Assembly: GCF_003945595.2 (NCBI RefSeq)
Contig: NW_024104413.1
Location: 212,001 to 276,000 of the forward strand
DNA: 64,000 nucleotides
Reading direction: 5' to 3'
Source of the DNA: Pipra filicauda
Taxonomy: Eukaryota > Chordata > Aves > Passeriformes > Pipridae
Both the position numbers and the translations under genes were made by a program. Shown in pieces: positions 10,147-22,582 of this stretch. Under the pieces are notes generated by a model, which had not been told where the DNA came from, searched no databases, and saw only the letters and a program-made list of their open reading frames with translations. Position 1 is the first letter of the stretch; every line of letters begins with the position of its first letter.

Positions 10147-12992
10147 TAATTCTTCAAGAAATGGTGCATGTTAGAAACTTCAGCAACCCTTCTCCTTGGC
10201 AGGATAAACTACAAAGAATACATGGCCTTTTTGCACCATTCTTTGTTGTACTGTTTTCTTGAAAAGCTCTTTTAAAACAGTGCAGCCAGACTCTTTACAG
10301 AGATGAACTGACTATGAAAGAAGGGCTTCCTTCTTCATGACCTCCAAAATCTTTTGGTTTGTGCACTGCCTAGAACTAATAGTCATTATGTCCAAGGAGT
10401 CTGTACAGTATTCTTTCATTTCCAAGTTTTGTTCCTACACAGAATTCATATGGACCATACAACATTTCCAGCAAAAGCTTTTACAATATTTACACAGTCT
10501 CTTCCTGCTATACATACCCTAGGTAATCTTAAGGCATTCTAAATACAAGTCACTTGTACACAATGAAGAGCTGAAGCTGGATTTCACTTGCACAAAGAAA
10601 ATTCAGGAATTTGGGTCAATGGCATTAGTCCTGTTTCAACCTAAGTAATCAAACCTGACATCTTTGTCTAGTGAACACAGCAGCATTTCACCCAGACCCA
10701 AGCCAAACGACAGATCGTACATGTCACAGATCCATTGATTCAGCTGTGTGCATTACAGCCACCACAAAATACAAGGTCTTCAAGTGCATTGCACACTGTC
10801 CAAAAAGCCTTCCCTTCTTCCAGAAAGCATGTGACAATCTTTCATGCATTCTAATAATTTATTTTTAAATAGCAAGCCAGCATTTTAATGAAAGACATTT
10901 CCAAGATAATGGAGTTAATTTTCAATTTCTGTCAGTTAATTCTCCAACAGATCATAACCTAACAATCCCAACACTTCAAACTAAAATTATCCCATTACAT
11001 ATTAAAACAATTAAAACAATTTTGTCTACAGAATTTGATGAAAAAATTCTAAATTTGGCATCATCACAGATTAGCAAAGATTAACATAATCATAAACTCA
11101 TTGTGGGTCATATCCATTGCTCCAGTGCCACTTCCTCTCCTGTGCAGTCTACCAGAGAACCAGTAGCTGGCACAGTACAGTCAAGAATAACAAGTGCAAA
11201 GGCTGCACCAGTTATAGTTTAACTGAATGTGAAAAAATAAGCCTTTCGTCAGAAAGGACAGGAGAATTTTTGAAAGAGTTCTTGCTACGTACTTTATACC
11301 TTGAAATCTCAAGGCTCACATTTTTTGCTCCTTTGGAATGCTGTATAATTTTTCTTTATTTTTCATTCTACTTGGCTGGAAATTAAATTTGTTCAGTCAG
11401 AAACAACAAGGAATCTATTCTCCAGGACTCACCATTCATTTGCTATTTTGGCTGTTCTACAGAACGCTACCATCAACCCTTTTCATTCTAATACACAGTT
11501 CCTTCTTTCTCTAGGTAATCTTGCTGAAATACACAACATAAAAACATCAGCCCTTAGGTGACCAAAGGTTACACAGTGAACAGTGATATAGTTTATCTTC
11601 TTAACACAGAACTATTAGGAACAGATCAAGTTTGTATTTGCTTTTTATGTGGACTCATGGCCAAGCATCAGGCCAAGTTAATATTTGGTCTTTATCTGCG
11701 AGTTGCTCAAAAACCTAAAAACCCAACAATAAGAAACTAAAAAAAAAAAGGAAGTCTGCTCAATGCCACTGCTACAACTGGTAAAGACTGTGTGGGAGAC
11801 AAAGCTCTTCCACAACTTTTGTTTCTGTGAGAACGACACTTCACAACTCCTGATTCATGTCAGGTGTGTTTCTTCCACATACCTTCTCAATTAACACAAA
11901 CGAGCAATCACGTTTAGAGCAAAATTCCACCAGGCCATGCACTTCATCTCCTTAGAGCTACAAAAATTACAGGGGATGAGTAACATGTGGCAGGCAAATT
12001 ACTCAGTATGTTGATTGGAAAGATAGAAATGGCATAGGCATAGAAACAAAGATTAAATAGAAACATCTAATTAGTATGTTCTTTGCTATCTAAAACGGAA
12101 GAGAACACTCCAGGAAGGAAGGGAATTGTGTAAAGTTGCCAAATTAAGAGTTTCAAGCAAAAATACTTCTATTTGCCAGATTTCATAGCAAAGACTCTGA
12201 TGCAAATTCCTTCTGCTTGGCTTTGTCTCAATAAACAAAGCTCATCAATCAACTGCCACAGTCCTTGGAATATGATCTCCAACTTAGAAGAAGAGACCCA
12301 ACTCCCAGTTCAATTGCCCAGCACTGAGTTTCCTATTAACAAGTCATTGTTAAGTAGCACGATAAGCCCATTAGATCAGCATTTAGTGCACCATCAGTCA
12401 TTAACAGATTTGTCACTAAGTTCTTGCCACCTGCCAACCCAATTTTGCTGGGGAGCCAAATCCCAGAGTGCAAGCGCACCGGTGGCATCAGCAGCACTGT
12501 GACACCCTTCTCTCCCACTAAGATATCCTTCTACCCCCAGCAGTCCTCTCATTTCTCTAGGATTCATTTCTCCTGGCTAAGCAGAGGAGCCACCAGCCTG
12601 CAGAGAGGAGGAAGAACACAACTGCTCTCCGCTGAAGGAGCAGGGATGCCATGCAGCCATGGGGAAACAGCCTGGCAGCAGAGGCACGGCAGGCATAGCG
12701 CCAACATGACAGATAAGTTTCCAGACTTAATCACTTTGATATCATCTAGTACCGTGTACATTTGGAAATATGGTATTCCATCTTATCAGTTTTGTTTCCA
12801 TCACTGTTAGAAAGGTTATCTTCACCTCAAAGCAGAAGATGCGATATTCAACAAATCCACTCATGCCCCTGACAATGCTTCAATCGGCCTCTTCACACAC
12901 TTGGATCAGTGGTGTTCTGAACTACAACCTTCTTCACAACAGCTGTGGTATTTGCCAAAGGACAAAAATAAGGGCTTTTTCTATTTTTCTCA

Positions 12993-13017
12993 GGGTGGGG
13001 GGAGGAGGGCTGGGGGG
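12993..13017 (+). other. Putative G-quadruplex motif
   Basis: The plus strand reads GGG-T-GGGGGG-A-GG-A-GGG-CT-GGGGGG, which satisfies the usual four-tract G-quadruplex pattern with loops of one to a few bases. It stands alone in AT-rich DNA away from any promoter I can support. Folding is a prediction only. Confidence 0.6.
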
Positions 13018-13825
13018 AAAGCAGGAGGCAGATGACTCACTGAGGCTTTGAGTTCTGAAGGAAAAAAGAATTTCACTGTGAGTTCTTCCCATAACAGCTT
13101 CCCACAAATACAGTAATTTCTTCTACATGGCTAGAGAACAGTTTGGCTATCTAACTCTGTTCTCCTAGTTTAAACATGAAGAATACATTTAAAATATTCC
13201 TCTTTCCCTTCCAAATTTCCTCTCCTCCCCCAGTGCACAGTCACACACCAAGTATTTATCTACCATAACCCTAGCAGTCTGCCATGCTTAATTTACTCCT
13301 GAGTAAGAGTACCCACACAAGTATATTGGTGGCAGGACCAGAATACCTTTGTGCCAGACTGTGCATCATATTATTTGTTTGGGTTCTCCCAAAACCAGGA
13401 TGACAACTCTGTTGCATACAAGCTCACTAGTATTTTTCAAGGTGGTTTCCTACCTCCAGCTCTTTAGGGGGAAGAAAACTACTAACCTTATAAGCAAGAC
13501 TTGTGTGCCCCTCCTGCAATGGGTATTCTGCCTTCTGGTTAGCATTCTGGTGAGTGTATTCGCCTATTTACAGTCCTAATGCAAGGCTCCAGTTAAATAT
13601 TGAAGGTAAGCACTCTTTCCTAGACATCAGAGACTGCACAGGATTGATTGTCCCATGTTCCTATATGTGGTACACCCCACTTTGACAGAAGAAAGTGTAT
13701 TTCTCCACACAACACGTACAAGAGCCTGTGTGCACAAATCCCACTTTGCTCATTTAAAATGCACAGTGCTTTGGAAACGTGCCTACCTGGCATGACAGTG
13801 GAGTCTGATTAACTGACTGAAAAAT
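13018..13825. other. Non-coding stretch
   Basis: No gene or repeat recognised. Only a 76-codon chance ORF and pyrimidine-rich patches near 13.20 kb. Confidence 0.5.
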
Positions 13826-14000
13826 TACAGTGGAAAGCTTGAGTGTTTAAGCCTGACTGATTAAGGCAATTAACAGCTGCAGATGCTCAGCAGCTGTGCA
13901 AGTCAGGTCACTTTTCTGCCCAAACATAGCTCGAAGTGCCTCATTTTGATTAGTCAAGCTTACAGATCAGTTTTGAATTAGTTAATTATAACCCTTTCAT
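13826..14000. promoter_or_regulatory. Candidate conserved non-coding regulatory element
   Basis: Dense packing of plausible factor sites: CAATTAACAGCTG (homeodomain TAAT-type core joined to a CAGCTG E-box), a second CAGCTG, an AGGTCA nuclear-receptor half-site, TGATTAA/TGATTAG, and a TTAGTTAATTA cluster near 13978-13988. Such a mix of E-box and homeodomain cores in balanced, low-repeat sequence is typical of vertebrate developmental enhancers. No conservation data are available here, so this is a pattern-based guess. Confidence 0.25.
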
Positions 14001-17000
14001 CTGTCAATAGGACCTGCAGGCTCATAGTCCAGGTTTCCTTGTGCTAAATTTCTCTCTACATCATTATCAGAAGAAAAGTAGGAAAAAAATGCTAATCCTT
14101 CCAGGAATACAGGAAAGTACAGAACACAAGAAAAAGAAAGATGGATAGCTCTTACACAAGCCTATGTATCTAAAGTGCACAGTTTTATCAATCTAAGGAC
14201 ATACCAGAAGCTGGCTTCAGTACATATGCTCGGTCAAAACAGTGTGATTACTACATTTGTGTAAAAGGTTTAGGAGAGCATGTAATGCAAAAAAAAAAAT
14301 GTTCAGTAACAAGCTATGCCATCTCTGCAATAAAATCATACCACAATGCTCCGGGATAAGAGATGCTCTCGCTTGAGGAAACAGCTGTCTTGCAATTGTA
14401 ATACATTGAACTGAGTTCCTTCAGAGCTCCAGCTTGGTGTAAGAGAAACCAACCATTATGTGCCATGTTGTAATAGAATTACTGTTAAGCAACATCAAGG
14501 TAATGATTTACTCTTTTTAGTAGGGTTGTCACAAGATTAGAGACTAATAATTTAAGCCTCTGCTGCTTGGTTGCAGGAACTGGCTCTCAAGTAACTATTT
14601 TCTGGTTTGAATGCCAACCTCAGCATTTAGATGCATGCAAGCAACTTCTGATGAAGTTAAGGGGAACTAGGTGAAATTTGTAAGGATGTGGCATTTAAAC
14701 CAAAATTTTTTACTTTATAGCAGAGTCTTAACAAGTTTTACAAATAGAATATTTTTCTAGAATATTTTACCAATAGAGGGATTGTCCCTCACTCAAGTCA
14801 GAACTTTAAGAACTATGGTATGTCTTGTAGAATCATGTAAGAGCTAATAAAGCATGATATGAAGGACCATTTTAAAGAGATTTTAACTTGGAATAAGATT
14901 TATATGAAGGTATTGAAAGGAATCACAGATAAAAATATAGTTTCTAATTCTGTAGGTCTTTATAAAATTTATATTTATAAAAATTGACTGTTTCTAGAAT
15001 GAAGATTAATGTCTATCACTACAGTAGCTGAAGTTAAAATTAGAACAAGGAAACGAAGCTTCCTACCGAACCACTATTTTTTTTTTTTGGTCTTACAAGA
15101 CATAATTCAACAGATAAGACCAAGGTATTCACAACACTCTACTTCCACCTCTCTTCTTCCTTTTTCACCACTAAGTAGTTATTACAGAAAAAATGAAAAT
15201 GAGTAACCCACCCTTTTACATTTATTAAAATCAGTTTCAGGATGTGAGATGTAGCCCTGGAGTGCTGCATTAATAAAAATAAACACATCTCAGTGACTGA
15301 TTTCAGCAGAGTAAAACTCTGCTGGAGAATAGGAAGTTTATTTGTCTGGAGAAGAACTGAACATGGAAGTGGAAACTAGCGTGCTAAATAAGATCTCCCT
15401 CCTCCAGGGGTCCTTGTTTTTCATTTTGCATATCTTTAAAAGAAAAATTCAATGCTAATAAAAGATGAAGCTGGAGTTATTTAAATCATCTCAGCTGAAA
15501 AGCTTAGAATTAAGCCTTGCTTTTTTTTAATGATTAATTATTAAATTGCACAGCACAGGTTCATGGTTCATCTAAATAGGAATACTGCCAGCTGAACTAG
15601 ATCTGACCTTATTTCCATCTGTTACAGCAGAATAACACCAAAAGATGCAGTTCAGCACGAGCTTCAACAACAAAGTACATTTACACTGAGTAACAATGGA
15701 GTTCAGGGCACTGAAGTCTAATCTAAATTCACATCCTTGACCTAAGAGAGAGAAAATCCACACATGCAGACTATATTTCCATCACCCACTATGTTTCTGT
15801 TTTATTTTCTCGACCATCCAAGTACTAAGCCTAGGAATCCTAAATCTTCTTACTTCCTTCTACTCTTTGTTCTCCTCATTTACTTGGCTATGCTCCAAAA
15901 TGAGAAATCTTTTGCTTTTAGTCATGTCTGTTATGCGTAAATCACCTTTCAAGATGGGTCTTGCAGCACACTTATCTCTCTCTCTTTACTCAACACTTAG
16001 ACAAAAAAAGATCTGAGGTAACAACACATCCAGACATGCACACTGGTGCCACTGGACTCTCCCAGTCTTTTCTTTCCAAGTACTGCCAGAAGCAAGACTG
16101 AGGAATGCCATTCAAACTCCAATGTGCAGGTTGGTTTTGTACAGCAAGTTGGGACTAATCACTTAACAGGAACTTGGTAACCAGTGTTAAGCCAAGGTGC
16201 TGGAAAACTACAGATCAGCTATAAGGCAGGAGATGAACTAGAACATAAAATACCAACAGCTAACTCTAAGAACTGTATATTTAGGTAAATTTTCAGTGTA
16301 CATATCGCTGGTCCTCCTCTGCTCCTTTTCTGCTTCTTTTAAGGCTCCAGCTACTATGATGAGGGATTTTAGTTTCTGGGTTTTTTTAAAACTGCATGTT
16401 ATCCTTCCAGTTAGAGGAAAGGCTTAAAACACACAGTACAGGCACACTGGAAGAAAGTGAATAATAAATGCTTGCTTAAAATACAGACATCATCTTCATA
16501 GGGACCTCATTCATGACCTTTGCATACTTGTGCAGCGTTCCTGCCAGAAAGAATTGAATTCTAAAATTTCAGGGTTTTGGCACTCACAAAAAAGGTAAAA
16601 TATTACTCAGCACGGCCACTAGATTTTTAAAAGAATTATTAAGGCTGATACTTCACTCAGTTGTTGCTCCCATATGAGCTCCAACAGAAATTCCATTTTC
16701 GTATTTTGAGGAAAACATCTGGAATGAAAAATTTCCTGTTTGAAGAGCCCTTACAAGTGAGTTCATGATTAAAGGCATAAATCCAAGTTTCTCCTAGTAC
16801 TCTCATTTATGGCAAAGCTGAAGGGATAATGAAATAAAAGCCTTGGTTACATATGTTCAATAATTTTTCTATTTGGGGGTTGCAATATAATCCCCACACT
16901 GAAACAATCAAGAACATCAGTGAAGTGTTTTACAGCAAGGTATGAGAGTCCTTTGTGCATGCATGTGTCAAAGGTATTGTACATGGAAACAAAGTTTAGT

Positions 17001-20000
17001 TGCAATGTCAACTGCATTAATCAACAAAAACCATAATCTGTTTACATGGACCACTGTAGAGTTTTCATAAAATGATCTTAAATCTATGTGCAGGTATTAA
17101 GTTTTGTAAATGTTCCATGAGAGAGTTAAAGCCATTTCCATGCTATAAAAGTCTCTGTAGGCACCTAAATCCATTTGGAATAATCAGGAATTACCACAGT
17201 CACCCTTAAGTGCTCACATACTACAATACACAGTAGTACCACCTACATAAATTAGAGTCAGTCAAACTAAAGAACAGAACCCCAAATTTCTGTACTCCTG
17301 CCCTAACATATCCAAGGAAGTAGTCTACCATGATCAAAACAAATCTCTTGTTTTTATAAGTTACAGTAGAATGGTTGCATTTAACTATGAAAAAAGCAAG
17401 TTTGAATTGGGAAGTTTCTTCTTTGACAAATTAACAGTTGAAGAACAGGGCATGGTTGGAATTAAAGACATATGCATTTTCTGGAAGACAGAATATATCT
17501 AATGATTCAAACATACCTACTGTTCCATTAGGATGGAAGTGATTCTGATCATACATGATTAATGATGTAAAGTTTATCAGCTGATGCTATAACTTAAGAG
17601 TAAATAAAGCTTTAATCATAACCAGTTGAACAGTGAGAATTTTCAAACATCAAGAGGATGAAAACAGGCATTCCCTGGCCTTCTCGGAATTTTACCTTTG
17701 GCCTTTCCAGAAAGGTAAGATTGTAAGGAAGCAAAGATGTGCTTTTCCTATCTGAGGGCAACTATAGACATGAAAATTAATCCAGCAACAAAATTCAGTG
17801 AGCAGCTATTCCAAAACTTAGCCAAAGACTTGCTTATCTCACACCAGCTGGATAGCTCAGCTCTTTACAGCTGTTTTAGGAGACAGATCCGGAATGTCTG
17901 CTTTCCATGTAGCTTTGCCAGAAGTACTTTAGAGAGAGCCCTAACTACAGATTAGGTGTCCCTGAATTAGCCTGGTTGAACCAGCTTGTGACAGTGGCAG
18001 GAACACACAACTGGAATGCTTACAACAGGCATGCAAGCTGTTCTCTGCTCCTAAAAAACAGTTTGCAGGAGCCGAAGCCATAAGCATTGCCAGGCTCTGA
18101 TTTCTGAGCAATTGTAATTCCTTTTCTGCACTGTACATCATCTTTAAGTATCTTTCTGCCAAAGATATTCAGATATGCATAACTACTGCAATAACACCAC
18201 CTTGGAAAAGATAAGAACTTGGTCATTACTGGAAATGAGCTGGCATGCAAACAAAATAAAGAGATTTCAGTTACGCTGGTAGGCTGGGACAGGGGGAGAA
18301 CAACATTTAGGTTTGTTTCCATAGGAAGTCATGTTCCTGCATTCTCCCCTAACCATGGCCATGTTCAAAATTAATCCCTTACCTCAGGAAAAATTGTTTT
18401 CAGATTCCTGCACGTGTTAGGTTAAATGCAGACTCTTCAACTCCCTTTCTTTTTAAGAAAAAAGAAATTCAACATAGGAGTGTATGGAGAAGAGGCAAAA
18501 CTGAAAAAAAATCAGGTCTTGGAGAAATACTGTGTAGTCAGTATATTGCTCTTAAAAAGCATAGTGTACTAAGAATTCTCTCATGTGCTCTAGTCTAGTC
18601 ATCTAAAGCAAGCAAGCCGATGATACATATGCCTGTAATATACAACATGATAAATAATTATTTAAAGTTTACAATGATACCCAGCGTAGTTATACTGATC
18701 AAAACTTCGGTGCCTTCAATTCTTCCCTCAATATATCACAAAAGGCATAACTCATTTAGTAATTTTAGCATAAAATAAGTAGTGTTGATAGAAGGAGGAG
18801 GTGGGTGTTGATTAACAAGAGAGTTAGCAATGGTTCATTAATATTGGAGGAACAAACAGTGACATATGTACATGTGATAACATCATAAGAAATACACATT
18901 CCATTTAGTACCACATTTACAGAAACGTATTGAGCCTCTCAGATTACCTTTGAGGCTGCCTTAAGTCCCTTTGATTTCTAGGCTCCAAAACTCCCTTCCC
19001 AACACTGTTCCAGTACAGCACAGGTTCAAAAGCAATTTTGAAGCAATGTTATCAGGAAATGCCTTTGTGGAGTAAGTTTACCTTAAAAAAAAGGCCAGAG
19101 GAATGCTTAGCTACTCAAGAGAGGAGTAGCCATCTAAGAGGTTATTTTCTCTCTCCCACCAGATATCCCTATCAAAAGACAAAATGCATTGTGATAGAAT
19201 CATTGTATCAACCAACACTTTTAAATCTAAGCAAAACCAATTTTAGCAGTTCTCTGCTAACTGTTAGGAGTCCCACCACTGCTTACAGAGCTATTCATCA
19301 ATGCTACTGAGAGTCTGAGCTTCTGTGAACTTTCCATCAAGGCCCGGTAGAAGTAGTAAGCCAAAATCCTTATCCTACAGTAACACAAACCAACAGTTTA
19401 CAAATAGTAGGGTTACTTACATCTGTAAGTGCTTTTAAGATTAGGGCTTAAGCCAGAAACAATTAATGGACTCAATACTTGCAGGGCTGCACATTCCAAA
19501 CAACTTATGAAACTGCTGGATAGTCTGACAAAAGCATAAGTTACCCATTGTCTAACATCCCATGGCAAACAGAGTGGAAGACACATCAACACTAAGGCAA
19601 TGCTGTCATGTTAAAACACATACCCCTCTATTAGAGCAACAAATGCCCCAGCAACTTAAGGGCTGTAGGGCAAAGAGCAAACAGTGCAAACACCAGGGTT
19701 TGAGTGTCAGAGGCACTTTTCCTACTGTTAAAATGACAAATATGTATGTGCCTTTTGGTCATCCCTGTTTGTGTCTCACTGCTGCAAAGAACAAGTTAAC
19801 AGTTCTTAACACATTTCCATTTCTACTCAGCATTCATTACCAAAGTGACTATCATGTTTGGTTTTCCATCAAAGGAGACTGCTTCACATCCACTTAAGGA
19901 AGAAGGAAACTTTTCATGGCTCCTGTTTTGCTTTACTTGTAGGGTAATCAAATTTTCTAACAGCAATATTAGACTAGAAGTCTGGTCTTCGAAGTACAGT

Positions 20001-21279
20001 GGGTTCATCTGCCTGCAGGAGCTTCCAGATTCACAGTCAACTGATCAGATTGGCCACAAACACAGGAATTCTCACTCAGACAGTCCTGCCTGAGATGTCT
20101 GCTGGAACTTATCTTGATGTATTCATTCTTACTGCTTTGAAAACTTTAAACCCTTTCCACAACTGTTATTTTCCTATTTCCCTCCTTTATAACTTAAAAA
20201 AAGGAAAAAAAAAAAAGATCTTTACTTTCTGGACCTTTTAGTATGAAGTTTGTCATGCTTTGTGGAGAAGTTTATGGAAAGCTGGGAGATTTTAAAACAA
20301 AAACATGACAAACAGGACACAGCATTTAACCCACCACTAAGCTGACCCAGTACTGACTCCTCACTAATGGAATATTGGCAAGGTGCATCTATTAATCTGC
20401 TCTTCTGCAACAGCAAGATGGCTACAAAATACTGTAACAGGAAGGGAAAGAAACGTGTTATGCCTAAAAGAAAAACAGCAAGTTAATTCTGCTTTTGTCT
20501 GAAGTGTGAAAGAGATATATGAAGGAAACAAACTGCAGAGGCTCACACTCTACATTTCCTGTACAAATACAACAAAAATAAACAGAAGAGGTGTATAATT
20601 ATTCAGATCTAAATTTGTTTCATAACCCCTAAGACACTAAACCTAAGAGCAGAGTGAAAGTGGAAATTTGCTTTTCACAGTAGGAAACATATCAGTTTAA
20701 TACAACTAATTTCCAAGAGGAAACTTTAAACCTCTCTGTGTACAGCCAATCTGAGCACACAAACAGCAGGAGACTCTGACAAGTGCTCAGCAACACTGCT
20801 GCACCTGTACTGATGAAGTTAGACATGGTACAAGACCAGTTCAGTCCCACTACTGACCTGGACTCTTCTAGCATCAAGACTCAAGAAAAGAAGTCTTAGC
20901 GGGCAGGATGGTAGGATGGGAAACATTTATCCACTTTCTCAATTCATTTGGGATGGCAGTATCCAATTTGCACTGGTCACGTGTGGGATAAAAGCTGACA
21001 AATTAAGTAAGCACGCACCAGGTGTCCTTGCTCTCTACTGATACAAGAGGCACAGTACAGAGCTTGCACAGAGCCTACACCTGTAGATGAATGGGAACTA
21101 CACATCGAGGCTGAAGTGACAGACCCAAGTAAATTGGAGGGGACTTCCACGATTGAAGCAGATGATAACACTAAAGAAAATGCTGTCACAAATGCATTTG
21201 TACTCCATGTTTCACCTCTAAAACGTCTTGCCTCATCCTTTAACATACATTTAGACTACCACTGGAAACATGCTAGCAA
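14001..21279. other. Non-coding stretch, probable first intron
   Basis: No supportable exon. A-rich tract at 20195-20217. A perfect E-box CACGTG at 20978-20983 within GGTCACGTG (USF/MITF/TFEB-type) lies about 0.3 kb from the CpG island. An 89-codon minus ORF starting with ATG at 21246 is unrecognised and lacks a convincing splice context. The stretch lies between the island donors and the 3.1 kb exon candidate, hence the intron reading. Confidence 0.5.
20195..20217. repeat. Interrupted poly(A) tract
   Basis: A7-GG-A12-G, directly visible. Confidence 0.85.
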
Positions 21280-21663
21280 ATGACTCCCGGCGCTCGCACC
21301 GCCAGCCCAAAGCCGCAGCTCAACATAAGTGGGAAATACAGCCACAGGAAAGCACCTACACCTTTTTTCCGCCCCCTAAAGAGCCTTTCCTTCTCACACG
21401 GGCGGACTCAGGCCGGTGACCTGATCCCACCCCGCCTCCCACCTGCAGGCGACCACAGCAGCACCGACCTGAACGCGTCAACCCACGGGACGGGGAGACA
21501 CGAGGCGTCTTCCCGCAGTTCCCCTCCCAGCAGCGGGAACAGCACCTTCCCCAGGGAAACCGGCCGCTCCCGGGCGGCAGCTCCGGGGCCGCCTTTCCCC
21601 GCCCGGCAGCGGGGCTCTCCGGGGGCGGCCGGCACGGCGGCTCCCGAGGCTCCCGTGACTCAC

Positions 21664-21850
21664 CCGAGGAGTTTCCCGGCGCCCTCCGGCACCGCAGCGG
21701 CGGGAGGGGGGAAGGGTGGTGCGGACACGCGCGGGGCCGGGAGCGGGGAGAGGGGCACGAGTGGAGCGGGGCGGTGGCCGGAGCGCGGGAAGGGGAACGC
21801 CTCCGCCCGGCCCCGCCGGGACAGGGAGCGTGAGGGGACAGGGCGCTTAC
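21664..21850 (-). other. Alternative downstream donor for the 5' exon
   Basis: A second minus-strand donor, CTCGG|GTGAGTCA, has its last exon base at 21664, 187 bases downstream of the first. It could extend the first exon or serve an alternative start inside the island. The intronic side overlaps the AP-1 core, so the match may instead reflect that site. Confidence 0.35.
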
Positions 21851-22050
21851 CTCAGCCGCGGCTCGGCTCAGCTCAGCTCCGCGGGCAGCAGCAACAGCAG
21901 CCGCCACCGCGACACCAACCCCTCATCCCCGCTCCGCAGCCCCGCCGCGGTCAGCGCGCCCCGCGCCCGCCCCTTCCTTCACCTGCCGGGACGGGACCGC
22001 CCCCGCCTCCCTCGCCCGCCCCGCCGGCGGGAGCTGCCGGCGGGCGGGGC
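21851..22050 (-). other. Probable 5' exon (UTR) of a leftward gene
   Basis: The minus strand reads CTGAG|GTAAGC with the last exon base at 21851, a near-consensus vertebrate donor. The upstream limit (TSS) is not visible, and the coordinate given is only the nearest GC-box region. A GTG-started open frame runs through the exon (Ala-rich), but no in-frame ATG precedes it. The only ATG near the donor (21926) opens a 17-codon upstream ORF ending at 21873. The exon is therefore most likely 5' UTR, and that small uORF would be a translational control element if the start site lies upstream of it. The next exon is unknown; the candidate at 3055-3230 lies on the same strand. Confidence 0.55.
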
Positions 22051-22219
22051 AGCACCGCCCTCACGGGGCGGCCGCGGGCCCGGGCGGGGAGCGGGCTGGG
22101 CCGGGGGTGCTGAGGGGGCTCTGCCGGGGTCCGGCCCGAATCAGCCACCGCTCGGCTCTGCCAGGGCTGTGTGTGCTGAACTCTCCCGGCGGCCACTGCC
22201 TCGGGTCTGTCTAGAGCCA

Positions 22220-22356
22220 GGATAGGTTGTAAAAGACCTCTGAGATCGTCGCGTCCAACCTGTGACCGAGCACACCATTCAACTAGCCCACGGTACTGAA
22301 GTGCCTCGTCCAGCCTTTCCTTAAACACCTCCGGGGGCGGTGACTCCACCACCTCC
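22220..22356 (-). mobile_element. CR1 LINE 3' fragment at the CpG-island edge
   Basis: Reverse-complement CR1 3' end: 'ggttgtaaaagacctctgag', 'gtccaacc', and the 'ttaaacacctcc...tgactccaccacctcc' block match the usual order on the minus strand. The copy keeps several CpG dinucleotides (in gatcgtcgcgtcc, gaccgag, cacgg, ctcgtcc, ctccggg), unlike the other CR1 copies here. It is 5'-truncated to about 137 bases. Confidence 0.9.
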
Positions 22357-22496
22357 AGAAGTTGCATCCCCAGAGGACGTGACTTGGGGATCGGGTTTTA
22401 TCTGACTGGCAGGAGGGTCCGACACAGGTGCCTGCCTGGAAGACACCAGGCACGGGGAGAAAGCAGGTCGTAACACATGGTGAGGATCCTTTGTAA

Positions 22497-22582
22497 GTGT
22501 CCTGTGTCCATCGGAAAGCAGGTGGGGGCATTGCCCCAAGTATCTTGTGTCCGTGGGGGATCAGGTGGAGGCACTGACCCAG
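22497..22582. repeat. 43-bp tandem repeat, two units (GC-rich minisatellite)
   Basis: Two adjacent 43-base units (22497-22539 and 22540-22582) align without gaps at 32 of 43 positions by eye. Both contain 'tgtgtcc' and 'caggtgg'. More decayed relatives seem to continue to about 22740, around 'ggctcaggtctgggcagg' and 'gtggacacaggtggg'. ORFs over this block are composition effects. Confidence 0.65.

Larger units (their letters stand above)
7461..12992. other. Non-coding stretch, probable intron
   Basis: No convincing gene. An A-rich/purine tract lies at 9780-9831 and a (CA)n(TA)n tract at 10111-10146. A minus-strand open segment at 8639-8743 has a good acceptor and a stop codon (see findings). 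Around 12.40-12.81 kb the GC content rises and two plus-strand ORFs of 109 and 128 codons overlap, but neither matches a family I know, and minus-strand ORFs overlap them as well. Confidence 0.5.
21280..22210. promoter_or_regulatory. CpG island promoter
   Basis: Nearly 0.93 kb of very GC-rich, CpG-dense sequence in a window that is otherwise AT-rich. GC boxes (Sp/KLF type) occur at 22042-22050 (GGGCGGGGC) and 21966-21973 (reverse), and an AP-1/MARE core TGACTCA at 21656-21662. No TATA box is seen. Two strong 5' splice donors on the minus strand (exon ends at 21851 and 21664) indicate leftward transcription, with initiation probably between about 21.86 and 22.1 kb. No equally good plus-strand donor is visible inside the island, so a bidirectional promoter is possible but unsupported. 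Several long ORFs cross the island in every frame (up to 277 codons). They are Pro/Arg/Gly/Ala-rich products of GC-rich composition and are not genes. Confidence 0.85.

Noticed and set aside
12173..12810. Overlapping 109- and 128-codon plus ORFs
   Set aside because: No recognisable family, overlapping frames and a competing minus ORF. No splice context strong enough to call an exon.
21280..22225. Long ORFs (277, 183, 169 and 138 codons) across the CpG island
   Set aside because: They overlap in many frames, are Pro/Arg/Gly/Ala-rich, and follow from the lack of AT-rich stop codons in GC-rich DNA. Some open only from GTG-type starts.
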